NCBI RefSeq assembly: GCF_001806875.1
Contig: NZ_KV786257.1
Span: 1 to 39,937, forward strand
Length of the DNA stretch: 39,937 nucleotides
Source: Corynebacterium sp. HMSC29G08
GTDB taxonomy: Bacteria > Actinomycetota > Actinomycetes > Mycobacteriales > Mycobacteriaceae
Reading direction: 5' to 3'
The translations under genes and the position numbers were made by a program. This document shows, piece by piece, positions 32,287 through 39,937 of the stretch; the first letter of the stretch is position 1, and each line of letters opens with the position of its first letter. Below the pieces are notes generated by a model, which made no database searches, was not told where the DNA came from, and was given only the letters and a program-made list of their open reading frames with translations.

Positions 32287-33456
32287 CTAGCGCCGGAGGC
32301 TGCGCGCGATCGTCGTTACTCCAGCGAGCAGCAGTGCGCCGGCGATGACGATAAGCCCACGGCCTGGTGCCAGGGAACGTTCTTGTGCCGCCGGGGTGAT
32401 GAGCACGGGGGCTTGTTCCTCAAGTGTTTCGGGTGGCAGTTGGGAGATAACGCGCATCGGATCGATCGCACCGTGACCGGGTTCGGCGGCGGCGAACACT
32501 AGCTCGCGCACCTGGTGTGGGCTCAAGTACGGGTAGCGCTGCAGCAGCAAGGCAATCGAGCCGGTCACCCTTGGTGCGGCGAAGCTGGTGCCTACATAGT
32601 GGGAGACGCGGTCACGGCCGGCGACGGTTCCAAGGGCCCAGCCCGCGCCGTCGGAGGCAAGTGCGTAAGGCACGGTGCCGTCGGCGGAGACGAAGGAGCC
32701 GGGCACGGCAATGGAGTAGTCCGCAAGCGTGTGGCTGGTTGCGCGGGCGCCGACAGCGATCACGGTTGGGGAGTGGGCAGGGATGACGCTGAATCCCTGT
32801 TCGCAGGCTTCGGTGGTGTTGCCGGCTGCGGCCACGACGACGGCGCCGGAGTGTTCGGCGCGCATCAAGGCGTCGTTGATAGGCACCATGTCTACCAGCT
32901 GGGCTACCTCGGGCGGCAGACACGAGACGACGGAGATGTTGATGACGCGTGCGTGCTCATCGAGCGCGTTATGGATGGCGGCAGCGAGTGTTTCCAGGGT
33001 GCCTGCGTATTGCGCAAGCTCGGCGTCGTTGGCACGGTTGCGGTAATGCGCGGAGGTTTGGCGCACGCTGACAATCTCGGCGTCGGGTGCAATGCCGCGG
33101 CTGTTGCCGGCGATGATGCCGGCGACGATAGTGCCGTGGCTGTCGCAGTCGGCGAACGGGTTTGGTGCGTCTGCGTCGACGAAGTCGCGGCCGGGTATGA
33201 GCTGGTCCAGCTCAGGGTGGCGGGCCACACCGGTGTCAATGACTGCGACGCGGATCCCGTCGCCGGTGGCGAAGCGGTGCAACGCATGACGTTCAGGGCC
33301 GGGTGCGGGAAGTGGCATATCGGCTGGCAGGTGGGCCGGTACGGCGCAGGCGTAATCCTGGGCGGTAGCAACGGGGGCTAACGCTGGCAGTAGTGCAGCC
33401 AGAAACGCCGATGCCGTGGCAGCGGCACCCGCACGAACAAAACGTCGAGTGCGCAT
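32287..33456 (-). CDS. mycP: Mycosin, subtilisin-like protease of ESX-4
   Basis: 389 residues. A signal peptide (R-R-F-V-R-A, hydrophobic to T-A-Q at about 33) leads the protein out; a C-terminal helix (about 364-384) anchors it. The catalytic triad is Asp74 (A-V-I-D-T-G), His107 (D-S-H-G-T) and Ser291 (V-G-T-S-F-A-A-P), with oxyanion Asn213. Extracellular cysteines and the A-C-x-V-P start are typical of mycosins, which are needed for stability of the secretion complex. It starts two bases after the eccD stop and is co-transcribed with it. Confidence 0.96.
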   Translation of the reverse strand: MRTRRFVRAGAAATASAFLAALLPALAPVATAQDYACAVPAHLPADMPLPAPGPERHALHRFATGDGIRVAVIDTGVARHPELDQLIPGRDFVDADAPNPFADCDSHGTIVAGIIAGNSRGIAPDAEIVSVRQTSAHYRNRANDAELAQYAGTLETLAAAIHNALDEHARVINISVVSCLPPEVAQLVDMVPINDALMRAEHSGAVVVAAAGNTTEACEQGFSVIPAHSPTVIAVGARATSHTLADYSIAVPGSFVSADGTVPYALASDGAGWALGTVAGRDRVSHYVGTSFAAPRVTGSIALLLQRYPYLSPHQVRELVFAAAEPGHGAIDPMRVISQLPPETLEEQAPVLITPAAQERSLAPGRGLIVIAGALLLAGVTTIARSLRR

Positions 33457-33458
33457 AC

Positions 33459-34787
33459 TTACAGCCCCCGGATCAGTCCGAAGAGGCCGGTGAGCTGCAC
33501 CGCAAGTGGGATCACTGCCATGATGGCGGCGGCCTCTGCGCGTTCGAACCACACCACCGTGGTCGGCTCCAGGGTGGGCAGGTGCGGGGCCCACAGCGGG
33601 GTGGTGCTGATGCCAAGCAAAAGCAGCACAGACAGCACGATCAGGACAGGATGCGGGTCGTGGGCGAAGATGACGGCGCCAAACAATGCGCACAGCGCAG
33701 CCAGGGTGGTCAGCGTAAGCGCAACACGTGACGCTGGGTAGTGGTGGCGGGTGGCGTGCAGCCCCAGCGCACCCGCGGCGGTCAACGCAAATGCCGAGAC
33801 CCACCCAACACGACCATCTGCATGCCAGCTGATCACTGCAAAGGCGGGGATGGTGCAGATGGCAACGGCAATCGCCATGGCGTCTGCAATCGCGATCGCG
33901 TTGGCGCTGCGAGCGTCTACATCCAGCTGGTAGCCGTCCGAAGAGGTGAACTCCTCGCCGGCTGTGGGGATGCGAGGGATCTGCAGTCCGGCTGCGCGGC
34001 TGGCCACGCCGGGGATGGCCATGACGGTGATCAGGCCCGCAAGCACAGCTAGGGCAGCAGGGGCGTTGCGGCCGGGCAGCCACGCACCCAGGGCGGCAAC
34101 GCTGAGCAGCACCGCGGCGGTGCAGTAGGCGGCAGCGAGCGCAGGTCCAACGAGGCGCACTACTGCACCCGCCGCCATGGTGGTCAGGGCGGCAAACGCC
34201 CCGCTCATCGCTGCCACCGCCAGATCAGCAGGACCCATCCAGGTGGCGCGCGGGCCCACCACATACGCCCCCACCGCAAGCGCAGTGATCACAGGCACGA
34301 AGCCGTACAACACGCGTGAGCGCGACACGGTAGCCACCACTAGCAACACCATCGCGCATGCCGCCAAGGCAACGGGCAGCGAAGCAAAACGGCTGGCAAC
34401 CCCGGCAACGCCCAGCGCGCCGACAACGCCGGCAACCACATCCAGTCCGCGAGCTTCACCGGTGCCTTCGGCCGCAGCCGCCAGGGATTCAGCGGCGTCG
34501 CGCACGACGGGCGCGGTGGGTGGTTCGATGGGGTGGAAGGTGATCACGGAGCCGTCGAAAAGCCGAAGCTTGTACAGCGGGGTGTGCATATCCAGCGGGG
34601 CACCTGCCACGGTGGTGGCCTCCCACGGCCGGTGCACCTGCGGAATGTCAATCATGCGCGCAAGCTCCGGCAGCACCTCTGCCAGCGTGGATGCGGTAGG
34701 CAGCGTGACGTCAATATCGCGGTGAATAGATGCAACCGAAACCCGCACCGTGACACGCACAACATGATGCGCCGATGTAGCAACCAA
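33459..34787 (-). CDS. eccD: Type VII secretion membrane channel protein EccD (ESX-4)
   Basis: 442 residues from a TTG start at 34787. The N-terminal ubiquitin-like domain (V-R-V-T-V-R-V-S-V-A-S, then D-I-P-Q and the F-D-G-S-V-I) is followed by about 11 transmembrane helices, as in EccD, which lines the export pore. There is no ATG that fits: the frame is open to a GTG at 34859, but conservation begins near A-T-S-A-H-H-V-V-R. A GGGGG lies seven bases before the TTG, supporting it. Divergent from eccC, with mycP next. Confidence 0.93.
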   Translation of the reverse strand: MVATSAHHVVRVTVRVSVASIHRDIDVTLPTASTLAEVLPELARMIDIPQVHRPWEATTVAGAPLDMHTPLYKLRLFDGSVITFHPIEPPTAPVVRDAAESLAAAAEGTGEARGLDVVAGVVGALGVAGVASRFASLPVALAACAMVLLVVATVSRSRVLYGFVPVITALAVGAYVVGPRATWMGPADLAVAAMSGAFAALTTMAAGAVVRLVGPALAAAYCTAAVLLSVAALGAWLPGRNAPAALAVLAGLITVMAIPGVASRAAGLQIPRIPTAGEEFTSSDGYQLDVDARSANAIAIADAMAIAVAICTIPAFAVISWHADGRVGWVSAFALTAAGALGLHATRHHYPASRVALTLTTLAALCALFGAVIFAHDPHPVLIVLSVLLLLGISTTPLWAPHLPTLEPTTVVWFERAEAAAIMAVIPLAVQLTGLFGLIRGL

Positions 34788-34811
34788 GGTTTTACCCCCA
34801 AAGTATGTGTT

Positions 34812-34840
34812 TGCGCGGACCCCCTTTTTTAAGCCGCGCA
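34812..34840. promoter_or_regulatory. Inverted repeat in the eccD-eccC divergent region
   Basis: TGCGCGG (34812-34818) and CCGCGCA (34834-34840) are perfect 7-bp arms around ACCCCCTTTTTTAAG, just upstream of the eccD start. Confidence 0.4.
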
Positions 34841-34921
34841 GCTGGCCATCAGTATGCACCAGCGCAGAAGCTGTGTCTAGCGAAATTCATAAAAACATGC
34901 GTGCGTGCCGCAGATTGGGTT

Positions 34922-34927
34922 TATACT
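34922..34927 (+). promoter_or_regulatory. -10 box TATACT of eccC
   Basis: TATACT lies 82 bases before the eccC ATG, with no clear -35. It would give a leader of about 75 bases. Confidence 0.45.
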
Positions 34928-35009
34928 TCCACCAACGCCTGCAGGTTTGGGGGTCTGGTTCTGGGGGAATCGGCGCCTGCTGGCACTGTGACAAGGGGGA
35001 AAAGGCACC

Positions 35010-38000
35010 ATGCTTGGACGCGACCGCAACCCAGTTCTCACACCCACCCACGGTGTGTTGATGCCGGAGCAGCAGCCACCGCCGATGCCGCAGGGAGCAC
35101 TCAACGCCGAGACCGTTCCCGCTGCCCAGAAAGACCAACCGCTGCCGCTTATCCGGGTGCTCATCCCGGTGGTGATGGTGGTGGCTATCGCTGCAGTGAT
35201 GGGCCTGATGGTGGCCTCTGGGCGCCAAATGAGCCCGATGATGCTGGTCTTTCCCTTGATGATGCTGATCGGCATGGTCGCCATGTTTAACCCCACCGAG
35301 GGCAAAGGCGACATAGATGAGACCCGGCGCGTGTACCTGCGCCACCTCGACGCGCTGGTGGGACGCGCCCGCACTAACGCGGTGAAACAGCGCGAGCACT
35401 CCACGTTTGTGCACCCCGCGCCGGGTGAGTTGGCCACGGCGGTTGCCTCCGAGCGAGTGTGGGAGCGCGCAGATGTGCACCCGCAGGCGCTCCAGGTCCG
35501 GCTGGGCACGGGCGCTACGGCGCTGGCTACCCCGGTGGAGGTGGATGATCCGGGCTCGCCGGAGGATCTGGACCCGGTGTGTGCAGTAAGTTTGCGGCGC
35601 ACGGTGGCTGCCGTCAGCGCGGTGCATCAGATGCCGATTGTGGTGCAGCTGGCGGCGTTTCCGGCCATTACGCTGGCGGGCCCGCGCGCGGCGGAGGTGG
35701 CGGCCTCCATTGCGTGTCAACTGGCATTTTTCCACGGCCCAGAATTGGTGGGCATCGACACTTCACGTGCACCGTTTGCCTGGTCAAAGTGGCTGCCGCA
35801 CGCCCGCAGGCCAGAGCAGGCGCAGTGGCGCATCTCGCTTGTCGACGCCACGCTAACCCCCACCAGCGCCCCGCATTCCGGAACTCACGCAGGTCTCTTC
35901 ACTGGCTCCGCTGCGGCCGCGGCCATGGCAGCGCACGAAAGCGACTGTGTGGTCACCATCCACCCTGACCCTGAATACCTTGTGGACGACGAGGCCCTGC
36001 ACCTAGTGTGTACCGACACGATTACTGCGCATACCGCCACCGGTGCGGAACTGCTCGGCGTGCCGGATGATTTTCGCGATGTTGAAGCGCAGCACCTTGC
36101 CCGGTTGCTGGCGTTTTATCGCCGCCCGGAGGAGTCCGCAGGCGGCGGTGGGGCGGACGTGTTGTCCATGTTGGGGCTGGACCGGCTTGATACGGCTGAC
36201 ATGGAATCCATGTGGCCTGGCCGCGAGGGCACGCGTCAGCGTCTGACGGTTCCGATCGGTGCAACCCCGGACGGGCAGGCGGTGTTTTTAGATTTGAAGG
36301 AGGCCGCCCACGGCGGCTCCGGGCCGCATGGCTTGTGCATTGGTGCCACAGGCAGCGGAAAATCTGAATTGTTGCGGACCCTTGTTGTTGCCCTAGCCGC
36401 CACCCACTCGCCGGACGAGCTGAACCTGGTCCTGGTGGATTTCAAGGGTGGCGCGACCTTCCTTGGCTGCGAGGGCCTGCCGCACACAAGTGCTGTGATC
36501 ACCAACCTGGAAGATGAAGCGGTCCTGGTGGAGCGCATGTATGACGCGCTGTCTGGTGAGATGCATCGCCGCCAAGAGCTTTTGCGCAAGGCTGGCAACT
36601 TTGCAAACATCACGGACTACACCGCGGAGCGACTCGCAGGCACGGCCCGCGGCGTGAGTTTGGAACCGCTCCCGGCGCTGGTTGTGGTGGTCGATGAGTT
36701 CTCGGAGCTTTTGACTCAGCACCCGCACTTTGCGGACTTGTTTGTGGCCATCGGCAGGTTGGGCCGTTCACTCGGGGTGCATTTGCTCCTAGCTTCGCAA
36801 CGTTTGGAAGAGGGCAAGCTGCGCGGGCTGGATAGCCACTTGTCGTACCGCATCGGGTTGAAAACGTTTTCTGCCGCCGAGTCGCGCCAGGTGCTTGGTG
36901 TGCCGGATGCCTACGAGTTGCCGGGTGAGCCTGGTTCGGGCTATGTAAAGGCCGGCGCACCGCAGTTGACGCGTTTCCGTGCCGCGTACGTCTCTGGGCC
37001 GCTCACCCGCAGCGTGGTTACGCAAGCGCCGGTGGGGCCGGTCGTTGTCAAGCCGTTCCACGCCTGGGATGCGGAGCAGGATGCATTGGATAACCCGCCG
37101 AAACCGGAGATGGCCACTGAGACTGACACCTCGACGACTGTGGTGGATGCGGTGGTGGAAACTACCCGCAAGTTCGCCGAGGAAGCCGGCATGCGGGCGC
37201 ACCAGGTGTGGCTGCCGCCCTTGCCGACGCAGCTGGAGCTTTCCGCGCTGCGTCCCGATGAGCATGATTTCGGTGCGCTGCAGGTGCCGATGGGCTTGGT
37301 GGATGAGCCATATCACCAGCGTCAGGACACGTTGCTGTTGGACTTAAGCGCCTCGGGTGGGCACGTGGCGTTGGCGGGCGCGCCGCAGACCGGTAAGTCG
37401 GAAGCGCTCAAGACCTTGGCCGCGTCGCTGGCGTTGACACACACTACGGACCAAGTGGCAATTTACGCCATCGATGCCGGTGCCGGCGGGCTCGCGGATC
37501 TGGAGGTGTTGCCGCACGTTGCGGGTACGGCTACGCGTGCTGATGAGGAGAAGGTGCGCCGCATTGTCGATGAACTGCTCGGCGTGATTGATGCTGAGGC
37601 CGAGCACCAACAGGAACCGAACCGCCACACCGTCTTGCTTGTAGACGGCTGGCATACCCTCCTCGCCACCGACTCCAAACTCGAAGACCTGCGCGATCCT
37701 TTAACCCGCATCGCCTCCGAAGGCCCGGCCGCCGGTATCCACCTGGTGCTGACCACCCAGCGCTGGAGCGCGGTCCGCTCCGGCGTGCGCGACCTGGTGG
37801 CCACCCGCTGGGAAATGAAACTGACTGAGCCGATGGATTCGCTGATTGACCGCAAGGTCCAAACCACCCTGCCAAACCGCTCGGGCATCGGTGTCACACC
37901 AGCGGGAAAGGTCATGCTGATTGCCCGCACCACCGCGGAAGACCTCGCCCACATCGCCCAGGTCACTGCCGCACAGCCGCGCGTGCCGAAGCTTAAGGTC

Positions 38001-38738
38001 CTTCCCACCCACGTCAATGGGCTGTTGCTTATCGACGCCCCGCCGCCACCCCCAACCACCCCTATCCCACTGGGCGTTGGCGGACCACGCCTGGAACCGG
38101 TGTGGTGTGCTTCCGGCCACGTGGTTGTAACCGGTGGCGCCGGGTGTGGAAAATCCACGTTCATTGCCACCGCCATCCGCGCTATTGAGGCGTTGCCGCG
38201 CGACGATGCGCGCATGGTGATCCTGGATCCGCGCCGGGCGCATCTGGGGCGCGCCAGCGACGACATGATTGCGGCCTACGGTGCGTCGTCTACCTCAATC
38301 GAGGATGCGGTCAAGGCGCTTTGTCACACGCTTGCCTCGCGCCTGCCGGGGGCGGACATTTCGCCATCTGAGCTGGCGTCGCGCTCCTGGTGGCAGGGCC
38401 CGGAGTTGTACCTGGTGATCGATGACTTGGATCTGGTTAACGACGCCGTCCTGCGAGACCTCACCGACTACATTCCGCATGCCCGCGACATCGGCCTGCA
38501 CGTGATCTGTGCCAGGAAGTTGAGCGGGATCTCGCGGGCGCTCTTTGGTGGGTTTTTGGGAGCGGTCAAAGACATTCACCCGGACGCGCTGGTTATGGAC
38601 GGCACCCGCGATGAGGGCAGCGTCTTCGGCGTACGTCCCGGCCCGCTTGCGCCCGGGCGCGCAACGCTTGTGCAAGCGGGATCAACAGTCGGCGCCATCC
38701 AGGTCGCCGCACCATATGAAGAGGGGGAGGACCTATGA
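35010..38738 (+). CDS. eccC: Type VII secretion ATPase EccC (ESX-4)
   Basis: 1242 residues. Two hydrophobic helices near residues 48-92 are followed by three tandem FtsK/SpoIIIE-type ATPase domains. Walker A motifs are G-A-T-G-S-G-K-S-E (445-453), G-A-P-Q-T-G-K-S-E (790-798) and G-G-A-G-C-G-K-S-T (1042-1050). Walker B-like segments are V-V-V-V-D-E-F-S-E-L-L, L-L-V-D-G-W-H and L-V-I-D-D-L-D. The first domain has the complete D-E pair of an active ATPase, the others are degenerate, as is usual for EccC where they bind substrate. The motor drives WXG100 proteins out. The final ATGA overlaps the next gene. Confidence 0.96.
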   Translation: MLGRDRNPVLTPTHGVLMPEQQPPPMPQGALNAETVPAAQKDQPLPLIRVLIPVVMVVAIAAVMGLMVASGRQMSPMMLVFPLMMLIGMVAMFNPTEGKGDIDETRRVYLRHLDALVGRARTNAVKQREHSTFVHPAPGELATAVASERVWERADVHPQALQVRLGTGATALATPVEVDDPGSPEDLDPVCAVSLRRTVAAVSAVHQMPIVVQLAAFPAITLAGPRAAEVAASIACQLAFFHGPELVGIDTSRAPFAWSKWLPHARRPEQAQWRISLVDATLTPTSAPHSGTHAGLFTGSAAAAAMAAHESDCVVTIHPDPEYLVDDEALHLVCTDTITAHTATGAELLGVPDDFRDVEAQHLARLLAFYRRPEESAGGGGADVLSMLGLDRLDTADMESMWPGREGTRQRLTVPIGATPDGQAVFLDLKEAAHGGSGPHGLCIGATGSGKSELLRTLVVALAATHSPDELNLVLVDFKGGATFLGCEGLPHTSAVITNLEDEAVLVERMYDALSGEMHRRQELLRKAGNFANITDYTAERLAGTARGVSLEPLPALVVVVDEFSELLTQHPHFADLFVAIGRLGRSLGVHLLLASQRLEEGKLRGLDSHLSYRIGLKTFSAAESRQVLGVPDAYELPGEPGSGYVKAGAPQLTRFRAAYVSGPLTRSVVTQAPVGPVVVKPFHAWDAEQDALDNPPKPEMATETDTSTTVVDAVVETTRKFAEEAGMRAHQVWLPPLPTQLELSALRPDEHDFGALQVPMGLVDEPYHQRQDTLLLDLSASGGHVALAGAPQTGKSEALKTLAASLALTHTTDQVAIYAIDAGAGGLADLEVLPHVAGTATRADEEKVRRIVDELLGVIDAEAEHQQEPNRHTVLLVDGWHTLLATDSKLEDLRDPLTRIASEGPAAGIHLVLTTQRWSAVRSGVRDLVATRWEMKLTEPMDSLIDRKVQTTLPNRSGIGVTPAGKVMLIARTTAEDLAHIAQVTAAQPRVPKLKVLPTHVNGLLLIDAPPPPPTTPIPLGVGGPRLEPVWCASGHVVVTGGAGCGKSTFIATAIRAIEALPRDDARMVILDPRRAHLGRASDDMIAAYGASSTSIEDAVKALCHTLASRLPGADISPSELASRSWWQGPELYLVIDDLDLVNDAVLRDLTDYIPHARDIGLHVICARKLSGISRALFGGFLGAVKDIHPDALVMDGTRDEGSVFGVRPGPLAPGRATLVQAGSTVGAIQVAAPYEEGEDL

Positions 38739-39694
38739 ATCAGCTCAGCCAGCAGCAGCCAAAACTGCGCATCACGGTAACGGACGGATCGACCGTGTTT
38801 ACGGGTGCAGCGAACCTGCACCGTTTCGACGCACCGTCGGAACACGAAATTGTCGCCTACGCCAAAAACGTTCTCGGGCCGTTTCCGGAAGGCGCGCCCG
38901 TGCACATCACCGCGTCCGCGGAGCGCTTAGCGCGCCTGGAGGCGGCGTTTGCGGACTATGACGTGGCGTTGAGGATGGAGGAGTTGGTGGGGGTTGGCGT
39001 GGGCGTGGATAAGCAAGAGCCCCACGAGCCCCGAGAGCCCTTTGTAATGGAAGACGACTGGGAGCAGAACTGGCTGGTAGATGAGCCGGAAGAACCGCTT
39101 GCGGAGCGCAGCCAGTGGCCGCTGTACCTGCTGGGCGCGGCGTTGGCCGCAGTCGTTGTGCTTGTGGGGGTCGGTGCGGTGTGGGCCGTGCGGGCGTGGA
39201 ACGCGCCGTCGGCAAGCGCCCAGGCGGAGTCGCCAACGACAACCGTGGTGACCACGAGCGAGGCGTCTGCGCCGGAGCCAGCCCCACCGCAAACAACCGT
39301 GCTGGAGCAAGACGGACTACGCGTGGAGCTGCCTGCAGGTTTTACCCTCGCCGAGGACGGCGACACGTGGCGCGCCACCGGCCTGGATCCGGACTTCCGC
39401 CTGCATATGGCAGTGGAGCAGCTCTATAACCTGCCGGCGCACACCATGGCTGAGCAGGTGTTGCGCGACATTGAAGTGGACCCGGAAACGCAGCTGGTGG
39501 ATACAGATGGCCACTCCTTGACCTACCTCGAATTTCCCGGCGACGGCTCCGAGGTGCTGTGGAAGACCTGGCCGCACGACAACTACCAAATCTTCGTGGC
39601 ATGCCACACCCGCACCGCGCCGACCACCGTGCAACAAGCGACGTGCCGCATGGCATTCGACTCTGCGGAGTTCTCGCCGCCCACAACGGGCTAA
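38735..39694 (+). CDS. Type VII secretion-associated protein, Rv3446c family
   Basis: 319 residues. A cytosolic N-terminal domain, an acidic linker with D-E-P-E-E-P, one transmembrane helix at about 128-152 and an extracytoplasmic Thr/Pro/Ala-rich stalk leading to a C-terminal domain with three cysteines or fewer (A-C-H-T, A-T-C-R). This matches the TIGR03931 family encoded next to ESX-4 eccC in actinobacteria. Role unknown; association implies a part in that machine. It overlaps eccC by four bases (ATGA), so translation is coupled. Confidence 0.85.
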   Translation: MNQLSQQQPKLRITVTDGSTVFTGAANLHRFDAPSEHEIVAYAKNVLGPFPEGAPVHITASAERLARLEAAFADYDVALRMEELVGVGVGVDKQEPHEPREPFVMEDDWEQNWLVDEPEEPLAERSQWPLYLLGAALAAVVVLVGVGAVWAVRAWNAPSASAQAESPTTTVVTTSEASAPEPAPPQTTVLEQDGLRVELPAGFTLAEDGDTWRATGLDPDFRLHMAVEQLYNLPAHTMAEQVLRDIEVDPETQLVDTDGHSLTYLEFPGDGSEVLWKTWPHDNYQIFVACHTRTAPTTVQQATCRMAFDSAEFSPPTTG

Positions 39695-39776
39695 AACAGG
39701 TCTGGGAAACTGGCTAAAATCAGGCGGGTTCCAAAAATCTTTGCAGAGTTTTGGCTGGTCAGAGGGTTGCGGAAAA

Positions 39777-39790
39777 GTTTTTAGAAAAAC
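39777..39790. repeat. Short palindrome downstream of the ESX-4 cluster
   Basis: GTTTTTAGAAAAAC is a perfect 14-bp palindrome in an AT-rich stretch, unusual in this GC-rich sequence. It may act in transcription termination, but has no GC stem. Confidence 0.35.
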
Positions 39791-39854
39791 CATGGAACTA
39801 AAGGGCTTTTAGACAGTCCAAATAAGTGAACAGTTCATCGCATACCGGCTGTTC

Positions 39855-39889
39855 TCACCTACAGCTTGACTTGGCTCACGGGTAGGTGA
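39855..39889. promoter_or_regulatory. TCACCTAC/GTAGGTGA inverted repeat near the window end
   Basis: Arms at 39855-39862 and 39882-39889 are perfect over eight bases. The rest of 39695-39937 shows no convincing gene; EsxA/B-like genes, usual neighbours of ESX-4, may start beyond the window. Confidence 0.4.
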
Positions 39890-39937
39890 TGAAGATCGCC
39901 CTTGGCCTTGACATTGTGGCCTGTGGGTTTGGGGTCT

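Noticed and set aside
39887..39937. ATG at 39887 as the start of an Esx gene
   Set aside because: The few codons available (M-K-I-A-L-G-L-D-I-V) do not resemble WXG100 proteins and the window ends.
1..39937. tRNA, rRNA, CRISPR arrays or transposase genes
   Set aside because: None were seen; the only repeats are the inverted arms, short tandem units and protein-coding repeats described above.

Overview
The window is a chromosomal segment of a high-GC Gram-positive bacterium, almost certainly a Corynebacterium. The case rests on several points: the split S10/spc ribosomal gene order with formate-metabolism genes between rplE and rpsH, a type VII secretion locus of the ESX-4 kind (eccB, mycP, eccD, eccC and a Rv3446c-type protein) next to truA, a DUF222/HNH '13E12-type' protein, and many start codons preceded by a -10 box but no ribosome binding site. 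The species cannot be named from the sequence alone.

Left part (1-6000). A Fic toxin/VbhA antitoxin pair appears degenerate. It is followed by a leftward cluster of a formate/nitrite channel, two tandem membrane GTPases and thiD.

Middle (6000-19600). rplN-rplX-rplE is separated from rpsH-rplF-rplR-rpsE-rpmD-rplO by about 8.6 kb of accessory DNA. This holds a 714-residue protein built of four RHWD repeats that I cannot assign to a family, a truncated inverted copy of its 3' end attached to a broken AAA/DUF4143 gene, an oxalate/formate-type MFS transporter, an HNH protein, fdhD with a DUF6457 gene, and a DUF2786 gene whose upstream region carries two DnaA boxes. A perfect 131-bp inverted repeat flanks the RHWD gene. 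Behind rplO lie the decayed 3' ends of a DMSO-reductase operon (dmsC fragment and a multiply broken torD).

Right part (19600-39937). secY-adk-map, an L,D-transpeptidase, infA, rpsM-rpsK-rpsD-rpoA-rplQ, a nucleoside hydrolase, truA and a large DUF6541 membrane protein lead into the ESX-4 core. Ribosome, export (SecY) and transcription (RpoA) genes are ordinary housekeeping. The formate channel, OFA transporter, FdhD and dms remnants together suggest a respiratory/formate island that is being eroded, since no formate dehydrogenase catalytic gene is present here.

The points most worth a second look are the RHWD repeat protein with its inverted repeat and decayed copy, the dms remnants, the paired DnaA boxes, and six genes with an identical TANNNT-N7-ATG arrangement that predicts leaderless mRNAs.
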